DNA of 39,851 nucleotides. Origin: Emcibacter sp. (GTDB lineage: Bacteria; Pseudomonadota; Alphaproteobacteria; Sphingomonadales; Emcibacteraceae). The notes beneath the pieces were generated by a model. The model saw only the letters and a list, made by a program, of their open reading frames with translations, did no database searches and was not told the origin of the DNA. A program made the translations under genes and the position numbers. Of this stretch, positions 1 through 7,894 are shown piece after piece (the stretch's first letter is position 1; each line of letters opens with the position of its first letter). The DNA lies in assembly GCA_027019205.1 (NCBI GenBank), contig JALUWZ010000141.1:1-39851 (forward strand). Reading direction: 5' to 3'.

Positions 1-2
1 CA

Positions 3-338
3 CAGCAGGCCGCAGACGAAGCCGCGCAACAGGCCGCAGATCAAGCCGCGCAACAGGCCGCAGACCAAGCAGCACAACAGGCTGCAGACGAAGCCGCGCA
101 ACAGGCTGCAGATCAGGCCGCACAACAAGCTGCCGATCAGGCCGCACAGCAGGCCGCAGACGAAGCCGCCCAACAGGCCGCCGATGAGGCCGCACAGCAG
201 GCCGCAGATCAAGCCGCGCAACAGGCTGCAGATCAGGCCGCCCAACAGGCCGCCGATGAGGCCGCACAACAGGCCGCAGACCAAGCCGCGCAACAGGCTG
301 CAGATCAAGCCGCGCAACAGGCTGCCGATGAGGCCGCC
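3..338 (+). repeat. 24-bp coding tandem repeat, 14 copies of QQAAD[QE]AA
   Basis: Fourteen consecutive 24-bp units start at base 3, with further degenerate units up to about 434. The variable sixth residue follows the order E Q Q E Q Q E E Q Q E Q Q E. This suggests a 72-bp higher-order unit and perhaps duplication of a seven-unit block. Units 8 and 11 are identical at the DNA level. The array continues beyond the left edge, so the copy number is a minimum. Confidence 0.95.
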
Positions 339-1760
339 CAGAAAGTTGCAGAAGAATCAGCACAGCAGGCTGCGGATCAAGCGGCGCAAGAGGCTGCAGA
401 TGAAGTGGCACAAGAGGCTGCTGAAAAAGCTGAACATGGTGCGGAGCATGCCTCGGAAGCGGCCCAACAGGCTGCAGAAGAAGCCGAACATAATGCAGAG
501 CATACCTCAGAAGATGCCGGACAGACCGCAGATGGCGGTGAATATGAAATGGACCAGTCCGGGAATGGTTCCGCAGATGATGACGGTTTGGGTAAAGCAT
601 CTGCCCAGGCCACGACCAGCCGGAATCTGGACATTTTGGAGGCAACCATGCAACGGCATCGTGAGTTCAGCGGGACCTATGATGATAACGGCGCTCAGGC
701 GATCAGTAATGAAATATTGGTTCTTGCCCGAACAGAAGCCAGTACGGAGAGAAGTGCGGCACGGGGATATCATGTCAGGGACCGGCTCTATCTGAAGGGA
801 CTGGGGATGGTTTTGACCCGGCTGGAACCGCCGAAAGGTAAAAATTTATCAGCGTCGGCCAGAGAAATCTCCGGGGATATGACGCAGGCCAATGTCGATT
901 TCAACCATCTTTTCTCCCCCCAATCCGGCAAGATGACCTCTGCAGATACGACCTATTCCGTGGCAGATTTTGCAGGGGAAGAGAAGTTAAACAGACAGGA
1001 TGCCGGAAAAATACGGCTTGGGTTGATAGATACACTGGTTAACCGGTCCCATTCTGCCTTTAAAGGAAATAGCATCCTGGCCGAGGATTTTGTGCCTTAT
1101 GACAGGGCACGCCCCGAGGGACACGGAACGGCAGTGGCCTCCCTGCTGGTCGGGGACCAGCCGCCATTGTTCAGGGGGCTGGTTCCCGGGGCAAAACTCT
1201 GTGCGGCCAGCGTCTTTTTCAAACAGCCGTCCGGAAAGGTCACCGCAACCGTTGAAAGTCTTATTCTGGCTCTTGACTGGATGGTGCGGCAAAAGGTTCA
1301 GGTGATCAATATGAGTTTGAGCGGCCCGCCAAACCGCCTTCTTGAAGTGGCGATAAAACGGGTGGCGGAAAAAGGTATTGTCACGGTTGCCGCCGTTGGT
1401 AATGGCGGCCCGGCTGCCGCGCCCCTGTATCCTGCCGCCTATCCCGGGGTGGTGGCCGTGACCGCAGTGGACCAAAATCACCGGATATATTTAAGGGCAA
1501 ACCGGGGAGATTACGTCGCTTTCTCGGCCCCGGGGGTTAATATTCCCGTGGCCCGCAGCGGCGGCGGCTATGGGGTCCTGACCGGAACATCGATTGCCGC
1601 CCCCTTTGTCAGTGCCATACTGGCCGATGAGGTCAGCCTCAACAAGACGCTGGATCAAAGCCAGATTTTGAAAATTCTGCAGGACAGCAGTATTGATCTT
1701 GGCAAGGCGGGGTTTGATGATATCTATGGCTATGGATTAATTCAGACCCCGACGCACTGA
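3..1760 (+). CDS. Subtilisin-family (S8) serine protease with long Ala/Gln repeat region, 5' end outside window
   Basis: The reading frame is open from the first complete codon at base 3, so the gene starts upstream of the window and any signal peptide is not visible. The first 112 codons are 14 near-perfect QQAAD[QE]AA octapeptides, followed by degenerate Ala/Glu/His-rich copies to about base 530 and a linker. The C-terminal 250 residues are a compact peptidase S8 domain. The catalytic triad is visible: Asp in GLIDT (codon 1029-1031), His in GHGTA (1122-1124) and Ser in GTSIAAP (1590-1592). VINMSLSG and AAVGNGG supply the usual oxyanion-region motifs. The repeat should form an extended Ala-rich helix or coiled coil, perhaps a spacer or wall anchor. 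The substrate is unknown. The gene stands apart from the receiver gene that follows 112 bp later. Confidence 0.85.
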   Translation, partial: QQAADEAAQQAADQAAQQAADQAAQQAADEAAQQAADQAAQQAADQAAQQAADEAAQQAADEAAQQAADQAAQQAADQAAQQAADEAAQQAADQAAQQAADQAAQQAADEAAQKVAEESAQQAADQAAQEAADEVAQEAAEKAEHGAEHASEAAQQAAEEAEHNAEHTSEDAGQTADGGEYEMDQSGNGSADDDGLGKASAQATTSRNLDILEATMQRHREFSGTYDDNGAQAISNEILVLARTEASTERSAARGYHVRDRLYLKGLGMVLTRLEPPKGKNLSASAREISGDMTQANVDFNHLFSPQSGKMTSADTTYSVADFAGEEKLNRQDAGKIRLGLIDTLVNRSHSAFKGNSILAEDFVPYDRARPEGHGTAVASLLVGDQPPLFRGLVPGAKLCAASVFFKQPSGKVTATVESLILALDWMVRQKVQVINMSLSGPPNRLLEVAIKRVAEKGIVTVAAVGNGGPAAAPLYPAAYPGVVAVTAVDQNHRIYLRANRGDYVAFSAPGVNIPVARSGGGYGVLTGTSIAAPFVSAILADEVSLNKTLDQSQILKILQDSSIDLGKAGFDDIYGYGLIQTPTH

Positions 1761-1820
1761 GCTGTATTTTTCTGATGTTTTCCGGCGGCCTGTTCATAAT
1801 TTATTTACCCTGATTTACTA

Positions 1821-1841
1821 GGATTGGCTTCAACCCAATCC
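1821..1841. repeat. Inverted repeat upstream of the receiver gene
   Basis: Arms GGATTGG and CCAATCC (7 bp, perfect) flank a 7-base loop, 31 bp before the ATG at 1873. No T-run follows on the plus strand, so it is not a convincing terminator for the protease gene. It may be a leader hairpin or an operator. Confidence 0.5.
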
Positions 1842-1872
1842 GATAAGCAAATAAAAAAGCGTAACAGGAAAA

Positions 1873-2424
1873 ATGAGTAATATTGATTTAAGCCATGTCA
1901 GCATCCTGGTCGTCGAGGACAGCCAGTTTATCCGGTCACTGATCGTTAACAGCCTGCGGGTACTAGGGGTCGGGTCAGTCCAGTCGGTTGACGACGGCTC
2001 CCAGGCCATCGAATTTATCAAACAGGTCAAGAATGATCCCATGAGAGCCGGGATGATGCATATTGATATCATTATTTCTGACTGGGAGATGTCACCGGTG
2101 GACGGGATGATCCTGCTGCGCTGGATCCGTCGCCACAAGGACAGCCCGGACCGTTTTGTGCCCTTTCTGATGTTAACCGGCTATTCCGAACCCAAACGGG
2201 TCCATGATGCCCGTACCATGGGGGTCAATGAATTTATGTCAAAGCCCTTTACGATCAATGCCATGGCCGAAAAGCTGTTTTCCATCATCAACAAGCCACG
2301 GCAATTTGTTCATACCGCGTCATATTTTGGCCCGGATCGCCGGCGCCAGTCGATCCCGATTGACGGGCCGGACCGGCGGGTGCTGAATTATGACAGCCCG
2401 GAAGTGGAGGTGGTCAATGGCTAA
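1873..2424 (+). CDS. CheY-like response regulator with PDRRR tail
   Basis: The protein has 183 residues. Residues 8-135 form a receiver domain with the acidic pair E15/D16, phospho-acceptor D70 (in ISDWEM), T102 (LTGYSE) and K124 (SKPF). All residues needed for phosphorylation are therefore present. There is no output domain. The C-terminal 45 residues contain YFGPDRRR and a second GPDRR, a short basic tail that I associate with some alphaproteobacterial single-domain receivers. The ATG follows AGGA with about 3 bases between. The stop codon overlaps the start of the Hpt gene by 8 bp, so the two are translationally coupled and probably form one phosphorelay step. No histidine kinase lies in the window, so the input is unknown. 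Flagellar or chemotactic use is plausible from the neighbourhood only. Confidence 0.9.
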   Translation: MSNIDLSHVSILVVEDSQFIRSLIVNSLRVLGVGSVQSVDDGSQAIEFIKQVKNDPMRAGMMHIDIIISDWEMSPVDGMILLRWIRRHKDSPDRFVPFLMLTGYSEPKRVHDARTMGVNEFMSKPFTINAMAEKLFSIINKPRQFVHTASYFGPDRRRQSIPIDGPDRRVLNYDSPEVEVVNG

Positions 2425-2917
2425 GGTCACTGTGCGCTATTACCGCCATAAAAACAAACTGCGGGAAAAGACCCTCGGCCTTGCCCCGCTGAATGATGAC
2501 GAGATTTCCTTTGATGAGGAATTGATGGCAAAGGCCATGAAAGAACTGGACGATATGGCGGAGGATTATCCGGACTGGGTTTCCGGCCTGATTGACAAGC
2601 TGGCGGCGGTTCACCGGCGCTGTGTCGATACGCCGGAACAAAGATTCAAGCTTTTCGAGCAGCTTCATGCCATTGCCCATGACATGCGGGGTCAGGGGGG
2701 TACGTTCGGCTATCCGCTGATTTCAAATTTTTCGGACGGTTTGTATGATTTCACCGGGGTTAATACCAGCACGTCCGACACCAATGTCGAGATTATCAAA
2801 TCCCATATTGATGCCATGCGGGTGGTGATCAAACAACGGATCAGCGGTGACGGCGGCGAGATCGGCAAACAGCTGAAGGACGGTCTTGAGGCGGCGATCA
2901 GGAAATACCGCAAATAG
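2417..2917 (+). CDS. Hpt (histidine phosphotransfer) domain protein
   Basis: The protein has 166 residues. The ATG at 2417 was chosen because GGAGG lies 6 bases upstream (2406-2410); an in-frame upstream start at 2390 sits deep in the receiver gene and lacks a site. Residues 50-160 are helical. The motif AIAHDMRGQGGTFGY matches the Hpt pattern AHxxKGxxxxxG, with H88 as the likely phospho-histidine. Its family relays phosphate between receivers and hybrid kinases. The 8-bp overlap with the preceding receiver gene suggests the two proteins are partners. The gene ends 1 bp before the stop of the convergent VWA gene. The first 45 residues, charged and without a known domain, may be a docking segment. 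Confidence 0.8.
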   Translation: MAKVTVRYYRHKNKLREKTLGLAPLNDDEISFDEELMAKAMKELDDMAEDYPDWVSGLIDKLAAVHRRCVDTPEQRFKLFEQLHAIAHDMRGQGGTFGYPLISNFSDGLYDFTGVNTSTSDTNVEIIKSHIDAMRVVIKQRISGDGGEIGKQLKDGLEAAIRKYRK

Positions 2918-2918
2918 C

Positions 2919-4103
2919 CTATTGCTTGCGGCTGAGTTCCTTCATGGCATTTTCAAGTCCGCCGAGGGTTAGCGGATACATCCGCTCCCCCATAAGCTGG
3001 CGCATCAGGGCAATGGAATGGGTATAGTCCCAGTGGGCTTCTTCGGTCGGGTTGAGCCAGACAGCGCTTTGGTAAATCTCCAGCAGCCGCCTCATCCAGA
3101 CCTCGCCGCTTTCCTCGTTCCAGTGTTCGACGCTGCCGCCGGGATAGACGATTTCATAGGGACTCATCGCCGCATCCCCGACAAAAATCACTTTATAATC
3201 CTGGGGATATTTATGCAGGATGTCCCAGGTGTTGATGCGGTTCTGATGGCGGCGGCGGTTATCCTGCCATACTCCCTCATACAGGCAGTTATGGAAATAG
3301 AAATATTCCATATGCTTGAATTCACTGCGGGCGGCGGAAAAAAGTTCCTCGCATAACCTGATATGAGGGTCCATCGAGCCACCGACATCAAGAAAAATCA
3401 GCACCTTGATCGCATTATGGCGCTCCGGCACCATTTTTATATCAAGATAACCCTGTTTGGCGGTGGAACGGATGGTATCGTCAAGGTCAAGTTCCTCGGC
3501 GGCCCCCTGCCGGGCAAAATTACGCAGCCGTTTCAGCGCGACCTTGATATTGCGGGTGCCAAGCTCGACATTGTCGTCAAGATTGCGGAATTCCCGTTTG
3601 TCCCACACCTTGACCGCCCGGTGGTGGCGGCTTTCCCTCTGACCGATCCGCACCCCTTCGGGGTTATAGCCATAGGCGCCAAAAGGCGAGGTACCGGCGG
3701 TGCCAATCCATTTGCTGCCACCCTGATGACGTTCCTTCTGCTCCTCAAGACGCTTTTTCAGGGTTTCCATCAGCTTGTCCCAGTCACCCATGGCCTTGAT
3801 CTTTGCCATTTCTTCGGGGGTCAGGAATTTTTCCGCCAGTTTCTGCAGCCATTCTTCGGGGATTTCCGCCAGCAGGTTTTCAGCCTCCGGGGCCTCCAGT
3901 CCCTTGAAACAATGGCCGAATACCTGATCAAACCTGTCGAGATTGCTCTCATTCTTGACCAGTATCGCCCGGCTGAGATAATAGAAATTATCAATGCTGT
4001 ATTCCGCCAGCCCCGCCTGCATCGCTTCGAGCAGGGTGAGATATTCCCGGAGTGAAACCGGGACATCATTGTCACGCAGGGTCAGGAAGAATTTTGTAAA
4101 CAT
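2919..4103 (-). CDS. VWA-domain protein of the CoxE-like family, partner of a MoxR ATPase
   Basis: The protein has 394 residues, counted from ATG 4103; a GTG at 4106 is an alternative start. The N-terminal 200 residues are helical and charged. The C-terminal half is a von Willebrand A fold with a MIDAS-like DVGGSMD (residues 239-245), the DxGxS form rather than the classical DxSxS. FVGDAAMSP and a C-terminal LGGLENAMKEL follow. There is no signal peptide, so the protein is cytoplasmic. It lies 16 bp downstream of the AAA ATPase, the usual pairing of MoxR ATPases with VWA proteins that act as chaperones or metal-insertion factors. The client is unknown and no obvious one is adjacent. Confidence 0.85.
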   Translation of the reverse strand: MFTKFFLTLRDNDVPVSLREYLTLLEAMQAGLAEYSIDNFYYLSRAILVKNESNLDRFDQVFGHCFKGLEAPEAENLLAEIPEEWLQKLAEKFLTPEEMAKIKAMGDWDKLMETLKKRLEEQKERHQGGSKWIGTAGTSPFGAYGYNPEGVRIGQRESRHHRAVKVWDKREFRNLDDNVELGTRNIKVALKRLRNFARQGAAEELDLDDTIRSTAKQGYLDIKMVPERHNAIKVLIFLDVGGSMDPHIRLCEELFSAARSEFKHMEYFYFHNCLYEGVWQDNRRRHQNRINTWDILHKYPQDYKVIFVGDAAMSPYEIVYPGGSVEHWNEESGEVWMRRLLEIYQSAVWLNPTEEAHWDYTHSIALMRQLMGERMYPLTLGGLENAMKELSRKQ

Positions 4104-4119
4104 CACCCGGTTTTCACTC

Positions 4120-4965
4120 TTAACGGTTTTCGCGGCGGTTCATAAAGGCCAGCCGTTCCAGCATATGAACATCCTGCTCGTTTTTCAGCAGGGCGCCATG
4201 CAGCGGCGGGATGAGCTTTTTCGGATCACGGCTTTTCAGCACCTCAATTGGCATATCCTCAATCATCAGCAGCTTGAGCCAGTCAAGCAGTTCGGACGTT
4301 GACGGTTTTTTCTTCAGCCCCGGAACATCGCGCACGTCATAAAACAGATTGAGCGCCTCGCGGACCAGAATATTCTGGATGTCGGGAAAATGGACATCAA
4401 TAATATCGCTCATGGTGTCCTTGTCGGGGAATTTGATATAATGGAAGAAACAGCGCCGGAGGAAGGCATCGGGCAGGTCTTTTTCATTATTGCTGGTGAT
4501 AATTACCAACGGGCGGTTGACAGCGCGGATGGTTTCCCCGGTCTCGTAAACATTGAATTCCATCCGGTCAAGTTCCTGTAGCAGGTCATTGGGAAATTCA
4601 ATATCGGCCTTGTCAATCTCGTCAATCAGCAGAATGGGGCTGACATCTGCGGTAAAGGCCTCCCACAGCTTGCCTTTATTGATGTAGTTCCTGATATCAT
4701 GGACTTTCTCGTCGCCAAGCTGGCTATCGCGCAGGCGCGATACCGCATCATATTCATACAGGCCCTGCTGGGCCTTGGTGGTGGATTTGATGTGCCATTC
4801 GAGAAGGTCTTTGCCCGTCGCCTTTGCCACCTCATGGGCGAGGACCGTCTTGCCGGTGCCAGGCTCCCCCTTGATCAGCAGCGGGCGTTCAAGGGCAATC
4901 GCCGCGTTGACCGCCACCATCAGATCCGGGGTGGCGACATATGTATCTGTACCAGTAAATTTCAT
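4120..4965 (-). CDS. MoxR-type AAA+ ATPase
   Basis: The protein has 281 residues from ATG 4965; an in-frame TTG two codons upstream (4971) is possible but less likely. Walker A is GEPGTGKT (33-40) and Walker B is ILLIDEIDKAD (111-121). A sensor-1 Asn-rich segment (IITSNNEKDLPDAFLRRC) and an arginine-finger region follow. This is the compact MoxR/CoxD type of AAA protein, which works with a VWA partner in protein maturation. The next gene on the same strand is that partner, so the two form a bicistronic unit. The 68-bp gap to the TPR-glycosyltransferase upstream holds no recognisable promoter. Confidence 0.9.
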   Translation of the reverse strand: MKFTGTDTYVATPDLMVAVNAAIALERPLLIKGEPGTGKTVLAHEVAKATGKDLLEWHIKSTTKAQQGLYEYDAVSRLRDSQLGDEKVHDIRNYINKGKLWEAFTADVSPILLIDEIDKADIEFPNDLLQELDRMEFNVYETGETIRAVNRPLVIITSNNEKDLPDAFLRRCFFHYIKFPDKDTMSDIIDVHFPDIQNILVREALNLFYDVRDVPGLKKKPSTSELLDWLKLLMIEDMPIEVLKSRDPKKLIPPLHGALLKNEQDVHMLERLAFMNRRENR

Positions 4966-5033
4966 AACCAAACATCCGTTTTATTTTGATGCCGCTAAAA
5001 TATCCCGGCGCCTGCAAAAGGTCAAAGGATAAA

Positions 5034-6728
5034 TCAGCCTGTCTTTTCTTTCAGCTTTTCCTGTAGTTTTTCTGTGACCCACGGGACAAATTCCTCCTTG
5101 GCAAACAGAGACATAAATTCGCTCCAGTCGAGGGTAGGCGGTTTGATGATCATCCGGTCTTTCATGAATATCGGGGAACGGTCATCCATGCCAAAGCTCC
5201 ACCATTGCCGGTAATTGAAATTTATCCACCAGCAGAGACTTCCCGCAGCAGCGGCCTCGGTCACCGGGGTCGTGCCGGGGCCGATGGTCAGGTCAAGATT
5301 TTTCGCCAGTGCAGACTTGCCCTCAAAGTCATCCTTGAGGTCCAGTTCGGCAAAATTATGCACCTTGATGCCATGTTTTTCCAGCAATTTCAGTTCCTCC
5401 GCACAGTCGCCATATTGCAGATTGATGAAATTGACATTCTCCGTCTTGAGGAGCGGCAGCCATTCTTCAATTTCGGCATAGAACATTTTGCGTTTGGCCT
5501 GTTGCAGCCCGCTGCGCCAGCAGAAGCCGACATTGACCGGATGGGGCAGGCCGGCGAGTTTTTTCTGCCAGTAGCTGACTTTATCGGCGGGCGGGGTCAG
5601 CAGGCCATCACTCATATCCGGAATATCCTCAATGGACCGCCAGCGATAACGCATAAGTTCGGTATAGAGACACATATAATCAATCTTGCTCTGGTCAATA
5701 TCCTCATAGAGCCGGATATTATATCCGGCCTCATGCTGGGCGCGGATATAGGGCCGGATGGTGGCGTCCGGAAAGCTGTGCCGGAACAGGGGAACCAGAC
5801 GTTTATCGCAGCCAATAATTACATGGTCTGCTTCCCTGATCAGGGCGGGATAGAGGCTGGCGAACAGGATTTCATCGCCAATGCCCTGTTCGGCGCCGAT
5901 CAGGATGGTTTTGCCTTTCAGGTCCTGCCCCTGCCATTTTTCAATGGAATATGGCATGAAAACAGATCCCGGATCGGAGGGGTGGTTATGCCATTCCAGC
6001 GCAGTGAAAGCATCGTCAAAATTGCCCACATTATAGCTGGCCTCGGTCAGGGCGCGGTAGCTGGTCGGTGAATTCGGGTCGATCTCGACGGTCTTTTTGG
6101 CAAATTCATGCGCCTTCTGATACTGTCCCAGATTGGCATAGAGGAAACAGAGATTGCTGGCAAACATGGGAATCGTCGGGTCAAGGCGATAGGCCTCCTC
6201 ATAGAAGGGTTGAGAGGCGATAAAACCGTCACGGAAGGACACCCCGGCCCCGAGGCTATTCCACAGGATGGCACATTCCGGATAGATCGGAATAACATCC
6301 TGCAATAGCTGGATAGACTGGTCAAGCTGTCCGTCCTCGCGCAGGGCGGTTGCCAGATTATTGTAGCCGACCGGCTCCTCCGGGTTAAGCTGGCAATAGA
6401 GCGTGAAAAATTTTATTGCCAGATCATTCAGTTCAAGGGACAGGCAGGCGGTGCCGAGGGATTCGCAGATTGCCGGATTTTCGGCATTCTGGTCGAGGGC
6501 ATGCTCCATCAGGTTAATGGCCTTGTTTTTCATGCCGAGGCCAAAAAGACAGCGCGCCATCAGCACCAGAACATTGGGATTATAGTCCGGATAATCCAGC
6601 GCCCGGGTGAAATAGCCCAGGGCTTCGGAGAAATTTTTTGCATTGCACAGCTCTGTCCCCTTGCGCACAAGCTTGTCATGTTGTTTTGCGGTTTTGGGGT
6701 GGGGAAGGGCATTTTTCTTTTTGGGCAT
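5034..6728 (-). CDS. TPR-glycosyltransferase, FlmG-like candidate flagellin glycosyltransferase
   Basis: The protein has 564 residues and no signal peptide or membrane segment. Residues 15-250 are tandem TPR units (for example LVLMARCLFGLGMKNKAINLMEHAL and SNLCFLYANLGQYQKAHEFAKKTVEID, each abbreviated here from the reading frame). Residues 270-540 are a GT-B-like domain beginning ILIGAEQGIGDEILF and ending with GPGTTPVTEAAAAG, the nucleotide-sugar-binding half found in GT9/GT41-like enzymes. In Caulobacter the TPR-glycosyltransferase FlmG puts pseudaminic acid on flagellin. The same architecture, next to flbT, flaF, flagellins and pse genes, makes that role likely here. The gene is divergent from flbT across 171 bp. 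An alternative is a general protein or polysaccharide glycosyltransferase. Confidence 0.75.
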   Translation of the reverse strand: MPKKKNALPHPKTAKQHDKLVRKGTELCNAKNFSEALGYFTRALDYPDYNPNVLVLMARCLFGLGMKNKAINLMEHALDQNAENPAICESLGTACLSLELNDLAIKFFTLYCQLNPEEPVGYNNLATALREDGQLDQSIQLLQDVIPIYPECAILWNSLGAGVSFRDGFIASQPFYEEAYRLDPTIPMFASNLCFLYANLGQYQKAHEFAKKTVEIDPNSPTSYRALTEASYNVGNFDDAFTALEWHNHPSDPGSVFMPYSIEKWQGQDLKGKTILIGAEQGIGDEILFASLYPALIREADHVIIGCDKRLVPLFRHSFPDATIRPYIRAQHEAGYNIRLYEDIDQSKIDYMCLYTELMRYRWRSIEDIPDMSDGLLTPPADKVSYWQKKLAGLPHPVNVGFCWRSGLQQAKRKMFYAEIEEWLPLLKTENVNFINLQYGDCAEELKLLEKHGIKVHNFAELDLKDDFEGKSALAKNLDLTIGPGTTPVTEAAAAGSLCWWINFNYRQWWSFGMDDRSPIFMKDRMIIKPPTLDWSEFMSLFAKEEFVPWVTEKLQEKLKEKTG

Positions 6729-6899
6729 TACTGATAACCTTTGACGGAAATACGGTTTTTTGACGAAAATATTGTACCTGTTTTCAAATTAATATTATAG
6801 TTAATTAACTTAGTTCATATTTTATTAACACAAAATTTGGAATAATGGCTATGCTTCACTCTACTGATGACGTCATAGACTTATTTAACAGGCAAAAAA
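6729..6899. promoter_or_regulatory. Divergent promoter region with two palindromes
   Basis: This AT-rich spacer separates the TPR-glycosyltransferase (minus) from flbT (plus). It holds the 12-bp palindrome AGTTAATTAACT (6799-6810), which carries two CtrA half-sites (GTTAA and TTAAC). It also has a near-CtrA site TTCA-N7-TTAAC (6814-6829, one mismatch) and the perfect palindrome ATGACGTCAT (6867-6876) 23 bp before the flbT start. I see no convincing -35/-10 or -24/-12 pair. Confidence 0.45.
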
Positions 6900-7325
6900 A
6901 TGGCACTGAAAATATCGTTGAAACCGGGAGAAAAGATAGTCGTTAACGGCGCGGTGATTGTTAATGGCGACAGAAGATCAACATTGATCCTGCAGAACAA
7001 GGCGTCTCTGCTCAGGGAAAAGGACATTCTTCAGGCCGAAGAGGTCGATACCCCGATCAAGCATATCTATTTCCCGATCATGCTGATGTATATGGACCCG
7101 TCGGGTTTTGCCAAATATCACGAGCAGTATGTCTTACGCATGACGGAACTGTTAAGTGTTATTGAAGACCCCGCCGCCAAGACCCTGTGCGTCGCGATCA
7201 GCAAGGACGTCATGGACGGCGAATTTTACAAGGCGCTGTTAAAGTGTAAAAAAATGTTTGAATATGAAAATACGAGGCTGAATTATGTCCCTGAAGGCAT
7301 ACCAGACGACCCAGAAGGCCAGTGA
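6900..7325 (+). CDS. flbT: FlbT, post-transcriptional regulator of flagellin synthesis
   Basis: The protein has 141 residues, the usual FlbT length. It starts MALKISLKPGEKIVVNGAVI and contains the family features IYFPIMLMYMDP and LYKAL-like/YENTR segments (DGEFYKALLKCKKMFEYE). FlbT is a small cytoplasmic alphaproteobacterial protein that in Caulobacter binds the 5' leader of flagellin mRNA and promotes its decay until the hook is complete. The gene overlaps flaF by 41 bp and sits directly upstream of a flagellin gene with a structured leader, which fits this role. A weak AGG lies 8 bases before the ATG. Confidence 0.95.
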   Translation: MALKISLKPGEKIVVNGAVIVNGDRRSTLILQNKASLLREKDILQAEEVDTPIKHIYFPIMLMYMDPSGFAKYHEQYVLRMTELLSVIEDPAAKTLCVAISKDVMDGEFYKALLKCKKMFEYENTRLNYVPEGIPDDPEGQ

Positions 7326-7695
7326 GTCTTCAAGCCAGACAGAATACCGGCTGTTCGCCAATGTCACCCGCGCATTGATGGATGTAAAGGGGCTGCCAAA
7401 GCTTGATGTGAAATTGCATGAGGCCCTGCAATGGAACCGCGAATTATGGTCAACCCTCGCCACCGACTGTGCGGTTGAGGGTAATATGCTGCCCAAGCAG
7501 CTGCGGGCCTCAATCATTTCCATTTCCATCTGGGTCGGCAGATACAGCTCACAGGTCGCCCGGGGGGAAGAGGAAATCCAGGCGCTGATAGATATCAACC
7601 GCAATATCATGGAAGGCCTGGCTGCCCAGGCCCAGAATAATGTTGCAGAGGCCAATCCCGGAAATGCCGCAACCGGCCAGAATATTTCCGTGTAA
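7285..7695 (+). CDS. flaF: FlaF, flagellin synthesis/secretion factor
   Basis: The protein has 136 residues. It contains the family pattern AYQTTQKASES near the start, then LHEALQWNRELWSTLATDC, LPKQLRASIISISIWVGRYS and LIDINRNIMEGL. FlaF is required for flagellin production and export in alphaproteobacteria and opposes FlbT. Its start lies inside flbT (41-bp overlap in another frame), indicating translational coupling. The C-terminal 20 residues (Ala/Asn/Gln-rich) look disordered. The gene ends 276 bp before the flagellin start. Confidence 0.95.
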   Translation: MSLKAYQTTQKASESSSQTEYRLFANVTRALMDVKGLPKLDVKLHEALQWNRELWSTLATDCAVEGNMLPKQLRASIISISIWVGRYSSQVARGEEEIQALIDINRNIMEGLAAQAQNNVAEANPGNAATGQNISV

Positions 7696-7732
7696 AATAT
7701 TAATTTTCCCGGCTGAAAAGGTGACTTTATAG

Positions 7733-7748
7733 TTAATTTTTCGTTAAC
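7733..7748 (+). promoter_or_regulatory. Perfect CtrA-box match upstream of flagellin
   Basis: TTAA (7733-7736), 7 bases, then TTAAC (7744-7748) matches the CtrA consensus TTAA-N7-TTAAC exactly. It lies about 225 bp before the flagellin ATG and 38 bp after the flaF stop. CtrA is the cell-cycle master regulator of alphaproteobacteria and controls flagellar genes in Caulobacter. Binding here is an inference from sequence. Confidence 0.6.
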
Positions 7749-7821
7749 TATAAAATGAAAAATACGCATAACATAATGATTCTGAATGATGAATCACTTT
7801 CCCTATAAAAATTAATCCTTG

Positions 7822-7837
7822 TTAACCAATCTTTAAT
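7822..7837 (+). promoter_or_regulatory. Near-perfect second CtrA box
   Basis: TTAA (7822-7825), 7 bases, TTAA (7833-7836) then T instead of C: one mismatch to the CtrA consensus. It lies 89 bp downstream of the perfect box and 135 bp upstream of the flagellin start, closer to where a promoter would be expected. Confidence 0.45.
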
Positions 7838-7894
7838 AGATTACAAATTACACTATTCAGGTCAGTTGATATTGCCAGAAAGGCGAAATTTTAT

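Noticed and set aside
184..795. Arg/Pro-rich 203-residue open frame in the repeat region, and Ser/Ala-rich frame on the opposite strand at 377-649
   Set aside because: Both are out-of-frame readings of the 24-bp repeat and the protease linker. The protease frame continues with a full catalytic domain, while these have no domain or ribosome site.
3363..4055. 230-residue plus-strand open frame opposite the VWA gene
   Set aside because: It is antisense to a clear VWA protein, has no recognisable domain, and reflects codon bias in the real gene.
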